From Streptomyces sp. Je 1-79 (GTDB taxonomy: Bacteria > Actinomycetota > Actinomycetes > Streptomycetales > Streptomycetaceae): a DNA stretch of 64,000 nucleotides. Shown here in pieces: positions 34,791 to 42,902 of the stretch (position 1 is the first letter of the stretch; each line of letters opens with the position of its first letter). The notes beneath the pieces were generated by a model. The model was given only the letters and a program-made list of their open reading frames with translations, made no database searches and had not been told where the DNA came from. The DNA is taken from contig NZ_JAMGSL010000007.1 in the NCBI RefSeq assembly GCF_025195125.1, positions 124,001 through 188,000 on the forward strand, in the 5' to 3' direction. The translations under genes were made by a program, and so were the position numbers.

Positions 34791-37211
34791 TTACGAAATC
34801 ACCGGTGTGTCCGGCGAGGTCGCCGCCCGCTGCGCGGCGTTGCCTTTGTCACCCACGTCGTCGCTCGTGTCGTCGCCCACGACCACGGAGCGTCGCTTGG
34901 AGACGTAGACCGCGCCGACGATGACGACGATCGCGAGGATCGCGATCAACGCCCGCAGTCCGCCGCTCGCGTCGTCGCCGAAGCTGAACTGCACCACGGC
35001 GGGCGCGATCAGCAGCGCGACCAGGTTCATCACCTTCAGCAGCGGGTTGATGGCCGGTCCCGCGGTGTCCTTGAACGGGTCGCCGACGGTGTCGCCGATG
35101 ACGGTCGCGGCATGCGCGTCGCTGCCCTTGCCGCCGTGATGTCCGTCCTCGACGAGCTTCTTGGCGTTGTCCCAGGCGCCACCGGAGTTGGCGAGGAACA
35201 CCGCCATGAGCGTGCCTGTGGCGATGGCCCCGGCGAGGTACGCGCCCAGAGCGCCGACGCCGAGCGCGAAGCCGACCGCGATCGGCGCCATCACGGCGAG
35301 CAGCCCGGGCGTGGCGAGTTCGCGCAGCGCGTCCTTGGTGCAGATGTCGACCACGCGCCCGTACTCGGGCTTCTCGGTGTAGTTCATGATCCCGGGGTGC
35401 TCGCGGAACTGCCGCCGCACCTCGTAGACCACCGCGCCGGCCGAGCGCGACACGGCGTTGATCGCGAGCCCCGAGAAGAGGAAGACGACCGCGGCGCCGA
35501 GAACCATCCCGAACAGGTTGTTGGGCTGCGAGATGTCCATGGAGAGAGTGATCTCGCCGGCCCTGGCGCCGACATCGGCGACCGCCGTGGCGATCGCGTC
35601 GCGGTACGAGCCGAAGAGCGCCGCCGCCGCGAGGACGGCGGTGGCGATGGCGATGCCCTTGGTGATGGCCTTGGTGGTGTTGCCGACGGCGTCGAGGTCG
35701 GTGAGGACCTGGGCACCCGCGCCCTGGACGTCACCGGACATCTCTGCGATGCCCTGGGCGTTGTCGGAGACCGGGCCGAACGTGTCCATGGCGACGATGA
35801 CGCCGACCGTGGTGAGCAGACCCGTGCCGGCCAGGGCGACGGCGAACAGCGCCAGCATGATCGACGCACCGCCGAGCAGGAACGCCCCGTAGACGGAGAG
35901 GCCGATGAGCAGAGCGGTGTAGACGGCGGACTCCAGGCCGATGGAGATACCGGCGAGGACGACGGTGGCGGGCCCGGTCAGCGAGGACTTCCCGATGTCC
36001 CTGACCGGTCGCCGGGTCGTCTCGGTGAAGTAGCCGGTGAGCTGCTGGATCAGGGCGGCCAGGACGATGCCGATGGCGACGGCCACCAGGGCGAGGATCC
36101 GCGGGTCGCCGGGGTGGTCGTTGATCCCGGGCTCGGTGACGCCCTTGAGGTCGGCGTAGGAGGACGGCAGGTAGGCGAAGACGGCGATGGCGACCAGGGC
36201 GAGGGAGATCCCCGCGGAGATGAAGAAGCCGCGGTTGATGGCGGACATTCCGCTGCGGTCGGCGCGCCGCGGGGCGACCGCGAAGATGCCGATCATCGCG
36301 GTGACCACGCCGATCGCCGGGACGATCAGGGGAAAGGCGAGCCCGAGGTCGCCGAAGGCCGCCTTGCCCAGGATGAGGGCGGCGACGAGCGTGACGGCGT
36401 ACGACTCGAAGAGGTCGGCGGCCATGCCGGCGCAGTCGCCGACGTTGTCGCCCACGTTGTCGGCGATGGTCGCGGCGTTACGCGGGTCGTCCTCGGGGAT
36501 GCCCTGCTCGACCTTGCCGACCAGGTCGGCGCCGACGTCGGCGGCCTTGGTGAAGATGCCGCCGCCGACACGCATGAACATGGCGATGAGCGCCGCTCCC
36601 AGGCCGAAGCCCTCCAGGACCTTGGGCGCGTCGGCCGCGTAGACGAGGACGACGCAGGCGGCACCGAGCAGGCCGAGGCCCACGGTGATCATGCCGACCA
36701 CTCCGCCCGTGCGGAAAGCGATCTTCATCGCCTTGTGCGCGACGGTCGTCAGATCCTTTTCCGGTTCTCCAGGCTCCGGGGTCGCCTCTCGGGCGGCCGC
36801 GGCCACGCGTACATTCGCCCGTACGGCCAGCCGCATGCCGATGTATCCGGTGGCCGCCGAGAAAAGCGCACCCACCAGGAAGAACAGGGAACGCCCGGCT
36901 CGCTGCGACCAGTCGTCGGCGGGCAACAGCATCAGCAGGAAGAACACGATCACGGCGAAGACCGCGAGAGTGCGCAACTGCCGCGCGAGATAGGCGTTGG
37001 CACCTTCCTGTACGGCGGCGGCGATCTCCTTCATCGAGTCGGTGCCCTCACCGGCGGCCAGCACCTGGCGCACCAGCAGCTGGGCGACGACCAGGGCCGC
37101 CAGCGCGACGACCGCGATGACGATGACGATCGTACGGTTCCCGTCCGTCAGTACCGCGGCGGCGAGAGAAGTGGGGTGTCCGGTCAGTTCTGGGTTGAAG
37201 AGCCCCGCCAT
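34791..37211 (-). CDS. hppA: K+-independent membrane H+-translocating pyrophosphatase
   Basis: 806 aa from the ATG at 37211, directly preceded by AAGGAGG; an in-frame TTG 27 nt upstream has no such site. About 16 transmembrane helices. Substrate-binding acidic motifs are present: KAADVGADLVGKVE (~238) and DNVGDNVGDCAGMAADL (~265), with NTTKAITKGIAI (~505). The Lys in NTTKA is the residue that makes this subclass independent of potassium. It couples PPi hydrolysis to proton export, saving energy from biosynthetic PPi. It is a single gene with its own terminator. Confidence 0.95.
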   Translation of the reverse strand: MAGLFNPELTGHPTSLAAAVLTDGNRTIVIVIAVVALAALVVAQLLVRQVLAAGEGTDSMKEIAAAVQEGANAYLARQLRTLAVFAVIVFFLLMLLPADDWSQRAGRSLFFLVGALFSAATGYIGMRLAVRANVRVAAAAREATPEPGEPEKDLTTVAHKAMKIAFRTGGVVGMITVGLGLLGAACVVLVYAADAPKVLEGFGLGAALIAMFMRVGGGIFTKAADVGADLVGKVEQGIPEDDPRNAATIADNVGDNVGDCAGMAADLFESYAVTLVAALILGKAAFGDLGLAFPLIVPAIGVVTAMIGIFAVAPRRADRSGMSAINRGFFISAGISLALVAIAVFAYLPSSYADLKGVTEPGINDHPGDPRILALVAVAIGIVLAALIQQLTGYFTETTRRPVRDIGKSSLTGPATVVLAGISIGLESAVYTALLIGLSVYGAFLLGGASIMLALFAVALAGTGLLTTVGVIVAMDTFGPVSDNAQGIAEMSGDVQGAGAQVLTDLDAVGNTTKAITKGIAIATAVLAAAALFGSYRDAIATAVADVGARAGEITLSMDISQPNNLFGMVLGAAVVFLFSGLAINAVSRSAGAVVYEVRRQFREHPGIMNYTEKPEYGRVVDICTKDALRELATPGLLAVMAPIAVGFALGVGALGAYLAGAIATGTLMAVFLANSGGAWDNAKKLVEDGHHGGKGSDAHAATVIGDTVGDPFKDTAGPAINPLLKVMNLVALLIAPAVVQFSFGDDASGGLRALIAILAIVVIVGAVYVSKRRSVVVGDDTSDDVGDKGNAAQRAATSPDTPVIS

Positions 37212-37374
37212 TCGTCCTCCTTGACGTTGCGAGCTCAAGATGGACGGATTGTAGGGAGCAGAACCTGATCAAAACAGGGCGCCGCAAACGGAATTCCCCA
37301 TTGCCTTGATCTTCCCACCGAATGCGGTAATGGGCCCAAAGCATTTACCGATGATCGATGATCTAGAGAAATGA

Positions 37375-37403
37375 AAAGAGGCCCTGCTCGGCAGGGCCTC
37401 TTT
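37375..37403 (-). terminator. Strong hairpin terminator after the bldG operon
   Basis: Perfect 13-bp stem AAAGAGGCCCTGC (37375-37387) / GCAGGGCCTCTTT (37391-37403), 3-nt loop, with T-rich flanks on the minus strand. It lies between the anti-sigma gene (stop 37530) and hppA (start 37211). Confidence 0.8.
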
Positions 37404-37480
37404 CATGATCTCGGTCTGTCGCCCGCCGATCGCCGACAGCGGATCGCTCGGGAGTTCGAGGGGTGAGGATTCGGCCAGAG

Positions 37481-37535
37481 CCGGTCAGGACCGGTCCGGT
37501 CAGGACCGGTCGGGTCGGGTCAGGTCGGGTCAGGG
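37481..37535. repeat. Tandem palindromic 15-mers
   Basis: CCGGTCAGGACCGGT occurs twice in tandem (37481-37495, 37496-37510); each is a CCGGTC/GACCGG palindrome with a 2-nt centre. It is followed by GGGTCGGGTCAGGTCGGGTC-type repeats up to the stop of the anti-sigma-like gene, i.e. in the 3' untranslated part of the bldG transcript. Confidence 0.6.
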
Positions 37536-37988
37536 AAGCGCGATCGCCGGAGTCGTCGGCCAGCTCATCCTGATGACCCCGCCTTCCTCACCGGCCCTCA
37601 CCTCGACGTCGTCGACGAGCCCGCGGATCACCGCGAGGCCCATCTCGTCCTCACCGTCGGCGTCGTCGAACTCCTCGACGGGAGCCTCGTCCCGCGCACC
37701 GGGCACACCGGCGGCATCGGCCGCCGCCACGCCCGCGCCCGGAACCTCGTCGCCGACCTCGATGGAGAACGTCTTCTCCTCCTCGGTCAGCACCACCTTG
37801 ACGGGGGTGGACACGCTGTTGCTGCGGTGGAGCCCGACGGCCCGGGAGCACGCCTCGCCGACGGCGAGTCTGACCTCGTCGAGGACCGCCTCGTCGACCC
37901 CGGCCCGGCGCGCCACCGCGGCCGCCACCAGGCGGGCCGTGCGGACATGCTCGGGCTGGGCGCTGAAGCGGAGTTCAACGGTGGCCAT
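37530..37988 (-). CDS. RsbW-like anti-sigma factor ATPase
   Basis: 152 aa from the ATG at 37988, with GGGGA four bases upstream (an in-frame start at 38018 lacks a site). Short HATPase_c domain: VLDEVRLAVGEACSRAVGLH (N-box, ~37-56) and MGLAVIRGLVDDVEV (G-box region, ~120-134). An acidic insert (~85-118) separates them and makes the G1 region unusual. It is the gene just downstream of bldG, 91 bp away, and by family knowledge should be the switch partner that BldG releases. Probably binds a sporulation or stress sigma factor. Confidence 0.85.
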   Translation of the reverse strand: MATVELRFSAQPEHVRTARLVAAAVARRAGVDEAVLDEVRLAVGEACSRAVGLHRSNSVSTPVKVVLTEEEKTFSIEVGDEVPGAGVAAADAAGVPGARDEAPVEEFDDADGEDEMGLAVIRGLVDDVEVRAGEEGGVIRMSWPTTPAIALP

Positions 37989-38078
37989 GCGGTCCCCCTG
38001 GGAAGTCTGGGCGGGCAACTCGGAGGACCGGGCGTGTCGGCCCGGCTCTCCACTCCTTCTTCCGACGCCTGCCGGTCG

Positions 38079-38432
38079 TCAGTCGGTGGCGTTGACGGCC
38101 TCTTCGACCGTGGTGTGGATGGGGAACACCTTGGTCAGACCAGTGATCCGGAAGATCTTGAGAATGCGCTCCTGATTGCAGACCAGGCGCAACGAGCCCT
38201 CATGCGCGCGCACGCGCTTCAGGCCGCCCACCAGCACGCCGAGGCCGGTCGAGTCGAGGAAGTCCACGCCCTCCATGTCGACAACCAGGTGGTAGCTGCC
38301 GTCGTTCACCAACTCGACCAACTGCTCGCGCAGCTTGGGCGCGGTATACACATCAATCTCGCCACCGACCTCGACGACCGTACGGTCGCCACTCGGGCCG
38401 GACACATTGCGAGTCGACAGGGACAGGTCCAC
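38079..38432 (-). CDS. bldG: Anti-anti-sigma factor BldG
   Basis: 117 aa, GTG start with GGAGG upstream. STAS-domain protein, nearly identical in my memory to S. coelicolor Bld[21 protein letters not shown] (~18-37), [20 protein letters not shown] (~53-72, phosphorylatable Ser in FLDSTGLG) and [14 protein letters not shown] (~92). It controls aerial mycelium formation and antibiotic production by binding anti-sigma factors in its unphosphorylated state. Divergent from the helicase gene with only ~80 bp between starts. Confidence 0.95.
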   Translation of the reverse strand: MDLSLSTRNVSGPSGDRTVVEVGGEIDVYTAPKLREQLVELVNDGSYHLVVDMEGVDFLDSTGLGVLVGGLKRVRAHEGSLRLVCNQERILKIFRITGLTKVFPIHTTVEEAVNATD

Positions 38433-38511
38433 GGATCCTCCAGCACCTTGCTATCGAGCGGTCGCCCCTCAAGTCTCCCCGGCGGAGTCGGGGGACGGAT
38501 CGCCAGCCGCG

Positions 38512-41001
38512 ATGGCATTCAATCACTTACCAGCAGCCATGCACGACGCCTTGGGAGCATTGTCCGTCACGCCAGTGACACACTCGGTGCCGATGGCCAA
38601 GAATCACCGCCCCAGTCGTCCAGCCGGGGAGACGGGCAAACGCCCCTCCCCCGGCATGGTCCTCGACCGGCTCTCCTCGGGCGAGAGCCGGGCCGCGCGC
38701 ATCACTCATACGGAGCACTTGCCCGCCCGGGCGGGCCGCCATGCAGTCTGGCCGCATCGCATCCGAACGGAAGTGATCAGCGCGATCCAGGCGGCGGGCA
38801 TCGAGCACCCATGGGCCCACCAGGCAGAGGCCGCCGAGCACGCTCTGGACGGCGAGTCCGTGGTGATCGCGACGGGCACCGCGTCGGGCAAGTCGCTGGC
38901 CTACCTCGCCCCGGTCCTGACGACCCTCCTGGACGGCTCAGAGGCCGCGAACGGCCGGGGGGCCACCGCCCTGTACCTGGCGCCCACCAAGGCCCTGGCG
39001 GCCGACCAGCGCCGTGCGGTCCGTGAGCTGGCGGCTCCGCTCGGCAACCGGATCCGGCCGGCCGTCTACGACGGCGACACGCCGGTCGAGGAACGCGAGT
39101 GGGTCCGCCAGTACGCGAACTACGTGCTGACCAACCCCGACATGCTGCACCGGGGCATACTCCCCGCCCACCCCAGGTGGGCCTCCTTCCTGCGCTCCCT
39201 GCGCTTCGTCGTGATCGACGAGTGCCACACCTACCGGGGCGTCTTCGGCTCCCATGTCGCCCAGGTGCTTCGCCGGCTCCGGCGTGTCTGCGCCCGGTAC
39301 GGCGCGAATCCCGTCTTCCTGCTCGCCTCCGCCACCTCCGCCGAGCCCGCCCTCGCCGCGGGCCGGCTGACCGGCCTGCCGGTCTCGGAGGTCTCCGACG
39401 ACGCCTCCCCGCGCGGCGAGCTGGTCTTCGCCCTCTGGGAGCCGCCGCTGACCGAGCTCCACGGCGAGCAGGGCGCCCCGGTGCGCCGCACGGCCACCGC
39501 CGAGACCGCCGACCTGCTGACCGACCTGACCCTCCAGGGCGTCCGCTCAGTCGCCTTCGTCCGCTCCCGGCGCGGCGCCGAACTGATCTCGGTCATCGCC
39601 CAGGAGCGTCTCGCCGAGGTCGACCGCTCCCTCGCCCGCCGGGTCGCCGCCTACCGGGGCGGCTATCTGCCCGAGGAGCGCCGCGCACTGGAGCGCGCCC
39701 TGCACTCGGGCGAGCTCCTCGGGCTTGCCGCCACGACGGCCCTGGAGCTGGGCGTGGACGTCTCCGGCCTGGACGCCGTGGTGATCGCCGGGTACCCGGG
39801 CACCCGGGCCTCCCTGTGGCAGCAGGCGGGCCGCGCCGGCCGCTCGGGCGAGGGCGCCCTGGCCATCCTCGTCGCCCGGGACGACCCGCTGGACACCTTC
39901 CTGGTCCACCATCCCGAGGCGCTCTTCCAGCAGCCGGTCGAGTCGACCGTCCTGGACCCCGACAATCCCTACGTCCTCGCCCCCCATCTGTGCGCCGCCG
40001 CCGCGGAGCTTCCGCTCACCGACGCCGACCTGGCCCTCTTCGGCCCGGCCGTCACCGACCTGCTGCCCCAGCTGGAGGCCGCCGGACTGCTCCGGAAGCG
40101 CTCCACCGGCTGGTACTGGACCCGCCGCGAGCGTGCCGCCGACCTGACCGACATCCGCGGCGGGGGCGGCAGCCCGGTCCAGATCGTGGAGGCCGGCACC
40201 GGCCGCCTGCTCGGCACGGTCGACGAGGCCGCCTCCCACACCGCCGTCCACGAGGGCGCCGTCCACCTCCACCAGGGCCGCACGTACCTCGTGAAGAGCC
40301 TCGACCTGAAGGACTCCGTCGCCCTGGTCGAACAGGCGAGCCCGCCGTACTCGACCACCGCCCGCGACACCACCTCCATCTCCGTCCTCGAAACCGACAC
40401 CGAGATCCCCTGGGGAGCCGGACGCCTCTGCTACGGCTCCGTCGAGGTGACCAACCAGGTCGTCTCCTTCCTGCGCCGCCGTCTGATCACCGGCGAGGTG
40501 CTCGGTGAGACCAAGCTCGACCTGCCGCCCCGCACCCTGCGCACCCGCGCCGTGTGGTGGACGGTCACCGAGGACCAGCTCGACGCCGCCCGGATCAACC
40601 CGGAGATCCTCGGCGGGGCCCTGCACGCCGCCGAGCACGCCTCCATCGGCATGCTGCCGCTCTTCGCCACCTGCGACCGCTGGGACATCGGCGGAGTCTC
40701 CGTGCCGCTCCACCCCGACACCCTGCTGCCCACCGTCTTCGTCTACGACGGGCATCCGGGCGGCGCGGGCTTCGCCGAGCGGGCCTTCCACACCGCCCGC
40801 GCCTGGCTGACGGCCACCCGCGAGGCGATCGCCGTCTGCGAGTGCGAGGCGGGCTGCCCGTCCTGCATCCAGTCCCCCAAGTGCGGCAACGGCAACGACC
40901 CGCTGCACAAGCGCGGCGCCGTACGCCTGCTCACGGAACTGCTGCGGGAAGCCCCGGAGGAGCCCCAGGAGGCCCCTGAGACGGCCCCTGAGACCCAGTA
41001 G
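38512..41001 (+). CDS. DEAD/DEAH-box helicase with DUF1998 zinc-binding C-terminus
   Basis: 829 aa from the ATG at 38512 (ATG 38539 also possible; earlier in-frame starts overlap bldG). Helicase motifs: IATGTASGKSLAYLAP (~120, Walker A variant), VVIDECHTYRG (DECH box, ~234), LLASATSAEPALAAG (~271), and QAGRAGRSGEGALAILVA (motif VI, ~438). The C-terminal DUF1998 has a four-Cys site CECEAGCPSCIQSPKCGNG (~779-797). Related to MrfA-type repair helicases. The end is Pro/Glu-rich (EAPEEPQEAPETAPETQ) and overlaps the convergent tad gene by 71 bp. Confidence 0.9.
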   Translation: MAFNHLPAAMHDALGALSVTPVTHSVPMAKNHRPSRPAGETGKRPSPGMVLDRLSSGESRAARITHTEHLPARAGRHAVWPHRIRTEVISAIQAAGIEHPWAHQAEAAEHALDGESVVIATGTASGKSLAYLAPVLTTLLDGSEAANGRGATALYLAPTKALAADQRRAVRELAAPLGNRIRPAVYDGDTPVEEREWVRQYANYVLTNPDMLHRGILPAHPRWASFLRSLRFVVIDECHTYRGVFGSHVAQVLRRLRRVCARYGANPVFLLASATSAEPALAAGRLTGLPVSEVSDDASPRGELVFALWEPPLTELHGEQGAPVRRTATAETADLLTDLTLQGVRSVAFVRSRRGAELISVIAQERLAEVDRSLARRVAAYRGGYLPEERRALERALHSGELLGLAATTALELGVDVSGLDAVVIAGYPGTRASLWQQAGRAGRSGEGALAILVARDDPLDTFLVHHPEALFQQPVESTVLDPDNPYVLAPHLCAAAAELPLTDADLALFGPAVTDLLPQLEAAGLLRKRSTGWYWTRRERAADLTDIRGGGGSPVQIVEAGTGRLLGTVDEAASHTAVHEGAVHLHQGRTYLVKSLDLKDSVALVEQASPPYSTTARDTTSISVLETDTEIPWGAGRLCYGSVEVTNQVVSFLRRRLITGEVLGETKLDLPPRTLRTRAVWWTVTEDQLDAARINPEILGGALHAAEHASIGMLPLFATCDRWDIGGVSVPLHPDTLLPTVFVYDGHPGGAGFAERAFHTARAWLTATREAIAVCECEAGCPSCIQSPKCGNGNDPLHKRGAVRLLTELLREAPEEPQEAPETAPETQ

Positions 41002-41476
41002 GCCCAGGAGGCCCAGGAGGCCCCGCCCGCGCCCTGACCGCCGGTGCGTACGGCCCCAGGCGCACCGCCGCCGTCACGTCGGCGATGTCGCCCCGTACCG
41101 AGCACCGCACCACCACGGCACCCTGCGCGTCCGCCACCCGTGCGGCCGCCGCGCACGCGGCCTGCTCGCCCCACAGGGCCCGGTCGGCGGCGGCGAGCGC
41201 GGCCAGGTCGGCCGCCCCGCCGGCCCGGTGCCGGGCGGCGACCGCCTGGCCCAGCGCGAGCACCGCCCCGAACACCACGCACAGGACACAGGCCGCGAAG
41301 GCCGTCCACACCGTCGCCATCCCCCGATCACGGCCCGCCCGACCCCGCGCCGAACCCGCCCGGCCCCGGTCGTCCAGAGCCTCCGCCGCACCCGGCCCGC
41401 CCCGCGCCGAGGCACGAGCCGCGCCCGTCCCTCGCCGAGCCGCGGCCGGAGCCGCGCCTGTCCCGGCCTCGCTCAT
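40931..41476 (-). CDS. TadG/Rv3654c-like secreted pilus-locus protein
   Basis: 181 aa from the ATG at 41476, overlapping the TadE stop as ATGA. After an Ala/Arg/Gly-rich leader comes a helix (~52-72, MATVWTAFAACVLCVVFGAVLALGQ), then RAGGAADLAALAAADRALWG (~80-99), a pattern of the short TadG-like proteins at the end of actinobacterial tad clusters (helicase secretion neighbourhood). Two Cys-containing beta segments follow. The C-terminus (~153-181) is collagen-like Gly-Pro-Pro (AGPPGPPGPTGSQGPSQGPP). Last gene of the tad cluster; the final 71 bp overlap the helicase on the other strand. Confidence 0.7.
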   Translation of the reverse strand: MSEAGTGAAPAAARRGTGAARASARGGPGAAEALDDRGRAGSARGRAGRDRGMATVWTAFAACVLCVVFGAVLALGQAVAARHRAGGAADLAALAAADRALWGEQAACAAAARVADAQGAVVVRCSVRGDIADVTAAVRLGPYAPAVRARAGPPGPPGPTGSQGPSQGPPGAPPGLPAAVP

Positions 41477-41832
41477 GGTGGTGTCACCCCCGCCGTGTCC
41501 TCGGCGAGCGCCGCCGCCCCGGCGCGCAGTGTGAGCCCCATCCCGCCGGGGCCGGGTGTCGGTGCCTCCACCGTCACCCGCCACAGCTCGCCCGAACGGG
41601 TGACCGAGACGCTGGCGCCCTCGGGCGCGGCCGCCTTCGCGGCTGCCTCGGCGCCGGAAACCGGCTCCGACCTGGCCACCGCCCGCGCGCCGGCCCGGGC
41701 CGCGTCCACGCACTGGATCTGCGCGGCCGCGGCGGCGAGCGCCCAGACCAGGGCCATGGTGAACACCACCAGGGCCGGCAGGGCCATGGCCGCCTCCACG
41801 GTCACGGCGCCCCGGTCGTCAGAACGGCGCAT
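41473..41832 (-). CDS. TadE-like pseudopilin
   Basis: 119 aa. RSDDRGAVTVEAAMALPALVVFTMALVWAL (~3-32) combines a type III-like leader (G-x-V-T-V-E) with the single hydrophobic helix of TadE proteins, so it is probably a minor pilin. The rest is a small extracellular domain with VSVTRSGELWRVTVEA strands. Overlaps by 4 bp with the next gene and by 14 bp with the DUF4244 gene, all translated in series. Confidence 0.75.
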   Translation of the reverse strand: MRRSDDRGAVTVEAAMALPALVVFTMALVWALAAAAAQIQCVDAARAGARAVARSEPVSGAEAAAKAAAPEGASVSVTRSGELWRVTVEAPTPGPGGMGLTLRAGAAALAEDTAGVTPP

Positions 41833-42025
41833 CGAGCGCCTTCCCGATCACGGACTCCAGCGCGCCGGAGACCGATCCGCTGGTCACGATCTTGTACAGC
41901 ACGGTCGCGAAGCCCGCCGCCGCGATGGTGCCCATCGCGTACTCCGACGTGGTCATCCCCGCATCGCTCCGGGCCGCCCAGCGGGCCCGCCACCACGCGC
42001 TCATCCTCTTCATGCCAACCCCCAT
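41819..42025 (-). CDS. DUF4244 Flp-pilin-like protein
   Basis: 68 aa from the ATG at 42025 (GAGG 7 nt upstream; ATG 42013 is the alternative). A basic leader (MKRMSAWWRARWAARSDAGM) precedes the pilin-like SEYAMGTIAAAGFATVLYKIV helix with the Glu at the expected position for a Flp-type prepilin (G/T-x-x-E). This is the likely major pilin subunit, processed by a prepilin peptidase that is not in this window. Confidence 0.78.
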   Translation of the reverse strand: MGVGMKRMSAWWRARWAARSDAGMTTSEYAMGTIAAAGFATVLYKIVTSGSVSGALESVIGKALDAPF

Positions 42026-42029
42026 GTGT

Positions 42030-42112
42030 CGTCCTCGTGTTCGTGTTCGTGTCGGTGTTCGTGGTCGGGTTCGTGTTCGTGCGTATGCGTGTCGTCGCGT
42101 TCGTTCTCGTCC
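42030..42112. repeat. Degenerate GTGTTC hexanucleotide repeat
   Basis: About a dozen units of GTGTTC, with variants GTGTCG, GTGGTC, GGGTTC, GTGCGT and CGTTCG, lie between tadC and the DUF4244 gene. On the minus strand it reads as CACGAA repeats and, in the frame after a +1 shift at the tadC stop, would encode a His/Glu-rich run ending at the downstream ATGA. No start codon precedes that frame outside tadC. Confidence 0.6.
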
Positions 42113-42116
42113 TCCG

Positions 42117-42902
42117 TCAGCTCCGCAGCAGTCCGGTCGCGAGGCCGATCACCACCGGGGCCACCCCCACCGCCAGGAAGGCGGGCAGGAAGCAGAGCCC
42201 CACGGGGGCGGTGATCAGCACCTGGGCCCGCTGCGCCCGGGCCGCCGCCTTACGGGCCCGGTCCGCCCGCAGATCGGCCGCGTGTCTCGAGACGGCCTCT
42301 GCGGCGGGCGCCCCGGAGGAACCGGCCCGTTCCAGACAGCGGGCCAGCCCCTCCGCGCCGGGTATCGCGCCGAACCTCCGCCACACATCGGCCGGTTCAC
42401 CGCCCAGCCGCAGCTCCGCGGCGGTCCGGGCCAGCCGCTCACCGACCGGCCCGCCCAACGACCGCCCCACCGCCTCTGCGGCCTCGCCCGGCCCGGCTCC
42501 GGCGGACGCGCAGGCCGCCAACAGATCGGCCGCGAGGGGCAGCTGGCGTGCGGCCTCTTCCTCGTCGCCCGTCGCCGGGACACGGCGCGTGCTCCACCAC
42601 CGCACACCCCAGCCCCCCGCGATTCCCACCAGGACTCCGGCCGCCCCGCCGATCAGGGCCCAGCCGACGACGGCCGCCGCAAGCGGCACGGCCCACCTCC
42701 GCAGCCAGGGCGGAAACCCGCCCCCACGCCGCCCGTCATCCACCGCACCGGTCGCCACCAAAGCCGCGATCCGCTTCCGTGTCCGTCGCTCGCGCCGCCG
42801 GTCGGCCACGGTCCAGGCCGCCCACGCGACCGAGGCGGTCACGGCGACCACCGCCCCCAGCCTGTGGACGAACTCCCCCAGGAGCCCCGCCGATCCGGTC
42901 AC
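42117..42902 (-). CDS. tadC: TadC-like type II secretion F-domain membrane protein
   Basis: 261 aa from a GTG at 42902 that overlaps the tadB stop by 4 bp (GTGA). T2SSF domain with DLLAACASAGAGPGEAAEAVGRSLGG (~120-145) and terminal helices (LITAPVGLCFLPAFLAVGVAPVVIGLATGLL, ~228-258). Paired with TadB it forms the inner-membrane platform for a Flp-type pilus. Followed by the hexanucleotide repeat. Confidence 0.8.
   Translation of the reverse strand: MTGSAGLLGEFVHRLGAVVAVTASVAWAAWTVADRRRERRTRKRIAALVATGAVDDGRRGGGFPPWLRRWAVPLAAAVVGWALIGGAAGVLVGIAGGWGVRWWSTRRVPATGDEEEAARQLPLAADLLAACASAGAGPGEAAEAVGRSLGGPVGERLARTAAELRLGGEPADVWRRFGAIPGAEGLARCLERAGSSGAPAAEAVSRHAADLRADRARKAAARAQRAQVLITAPVGLCFLPAFLAVGVAPVVIGLATGLLRS

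Noticed and set aside
34266..37268. 1000-codon plus-strand frame over hppA
   Set aside because: Shadow of the H+-pyrophosphatase gene; Glu/Gly/Arg-rich translation without any family pattern.
38335..38511. N-terminal extension of the helicase to 38335
   Set aside because: It would overlap the bldG coding region and its promoter; the ATG at 38512 starts where the helicase-like sequence begins.
42030..42119. Separate His/Glu-rich small gene in the hexamer tract
   Set aside because: No start codon precedes the frame outside tadC; kept only as a repeat and as a finding.
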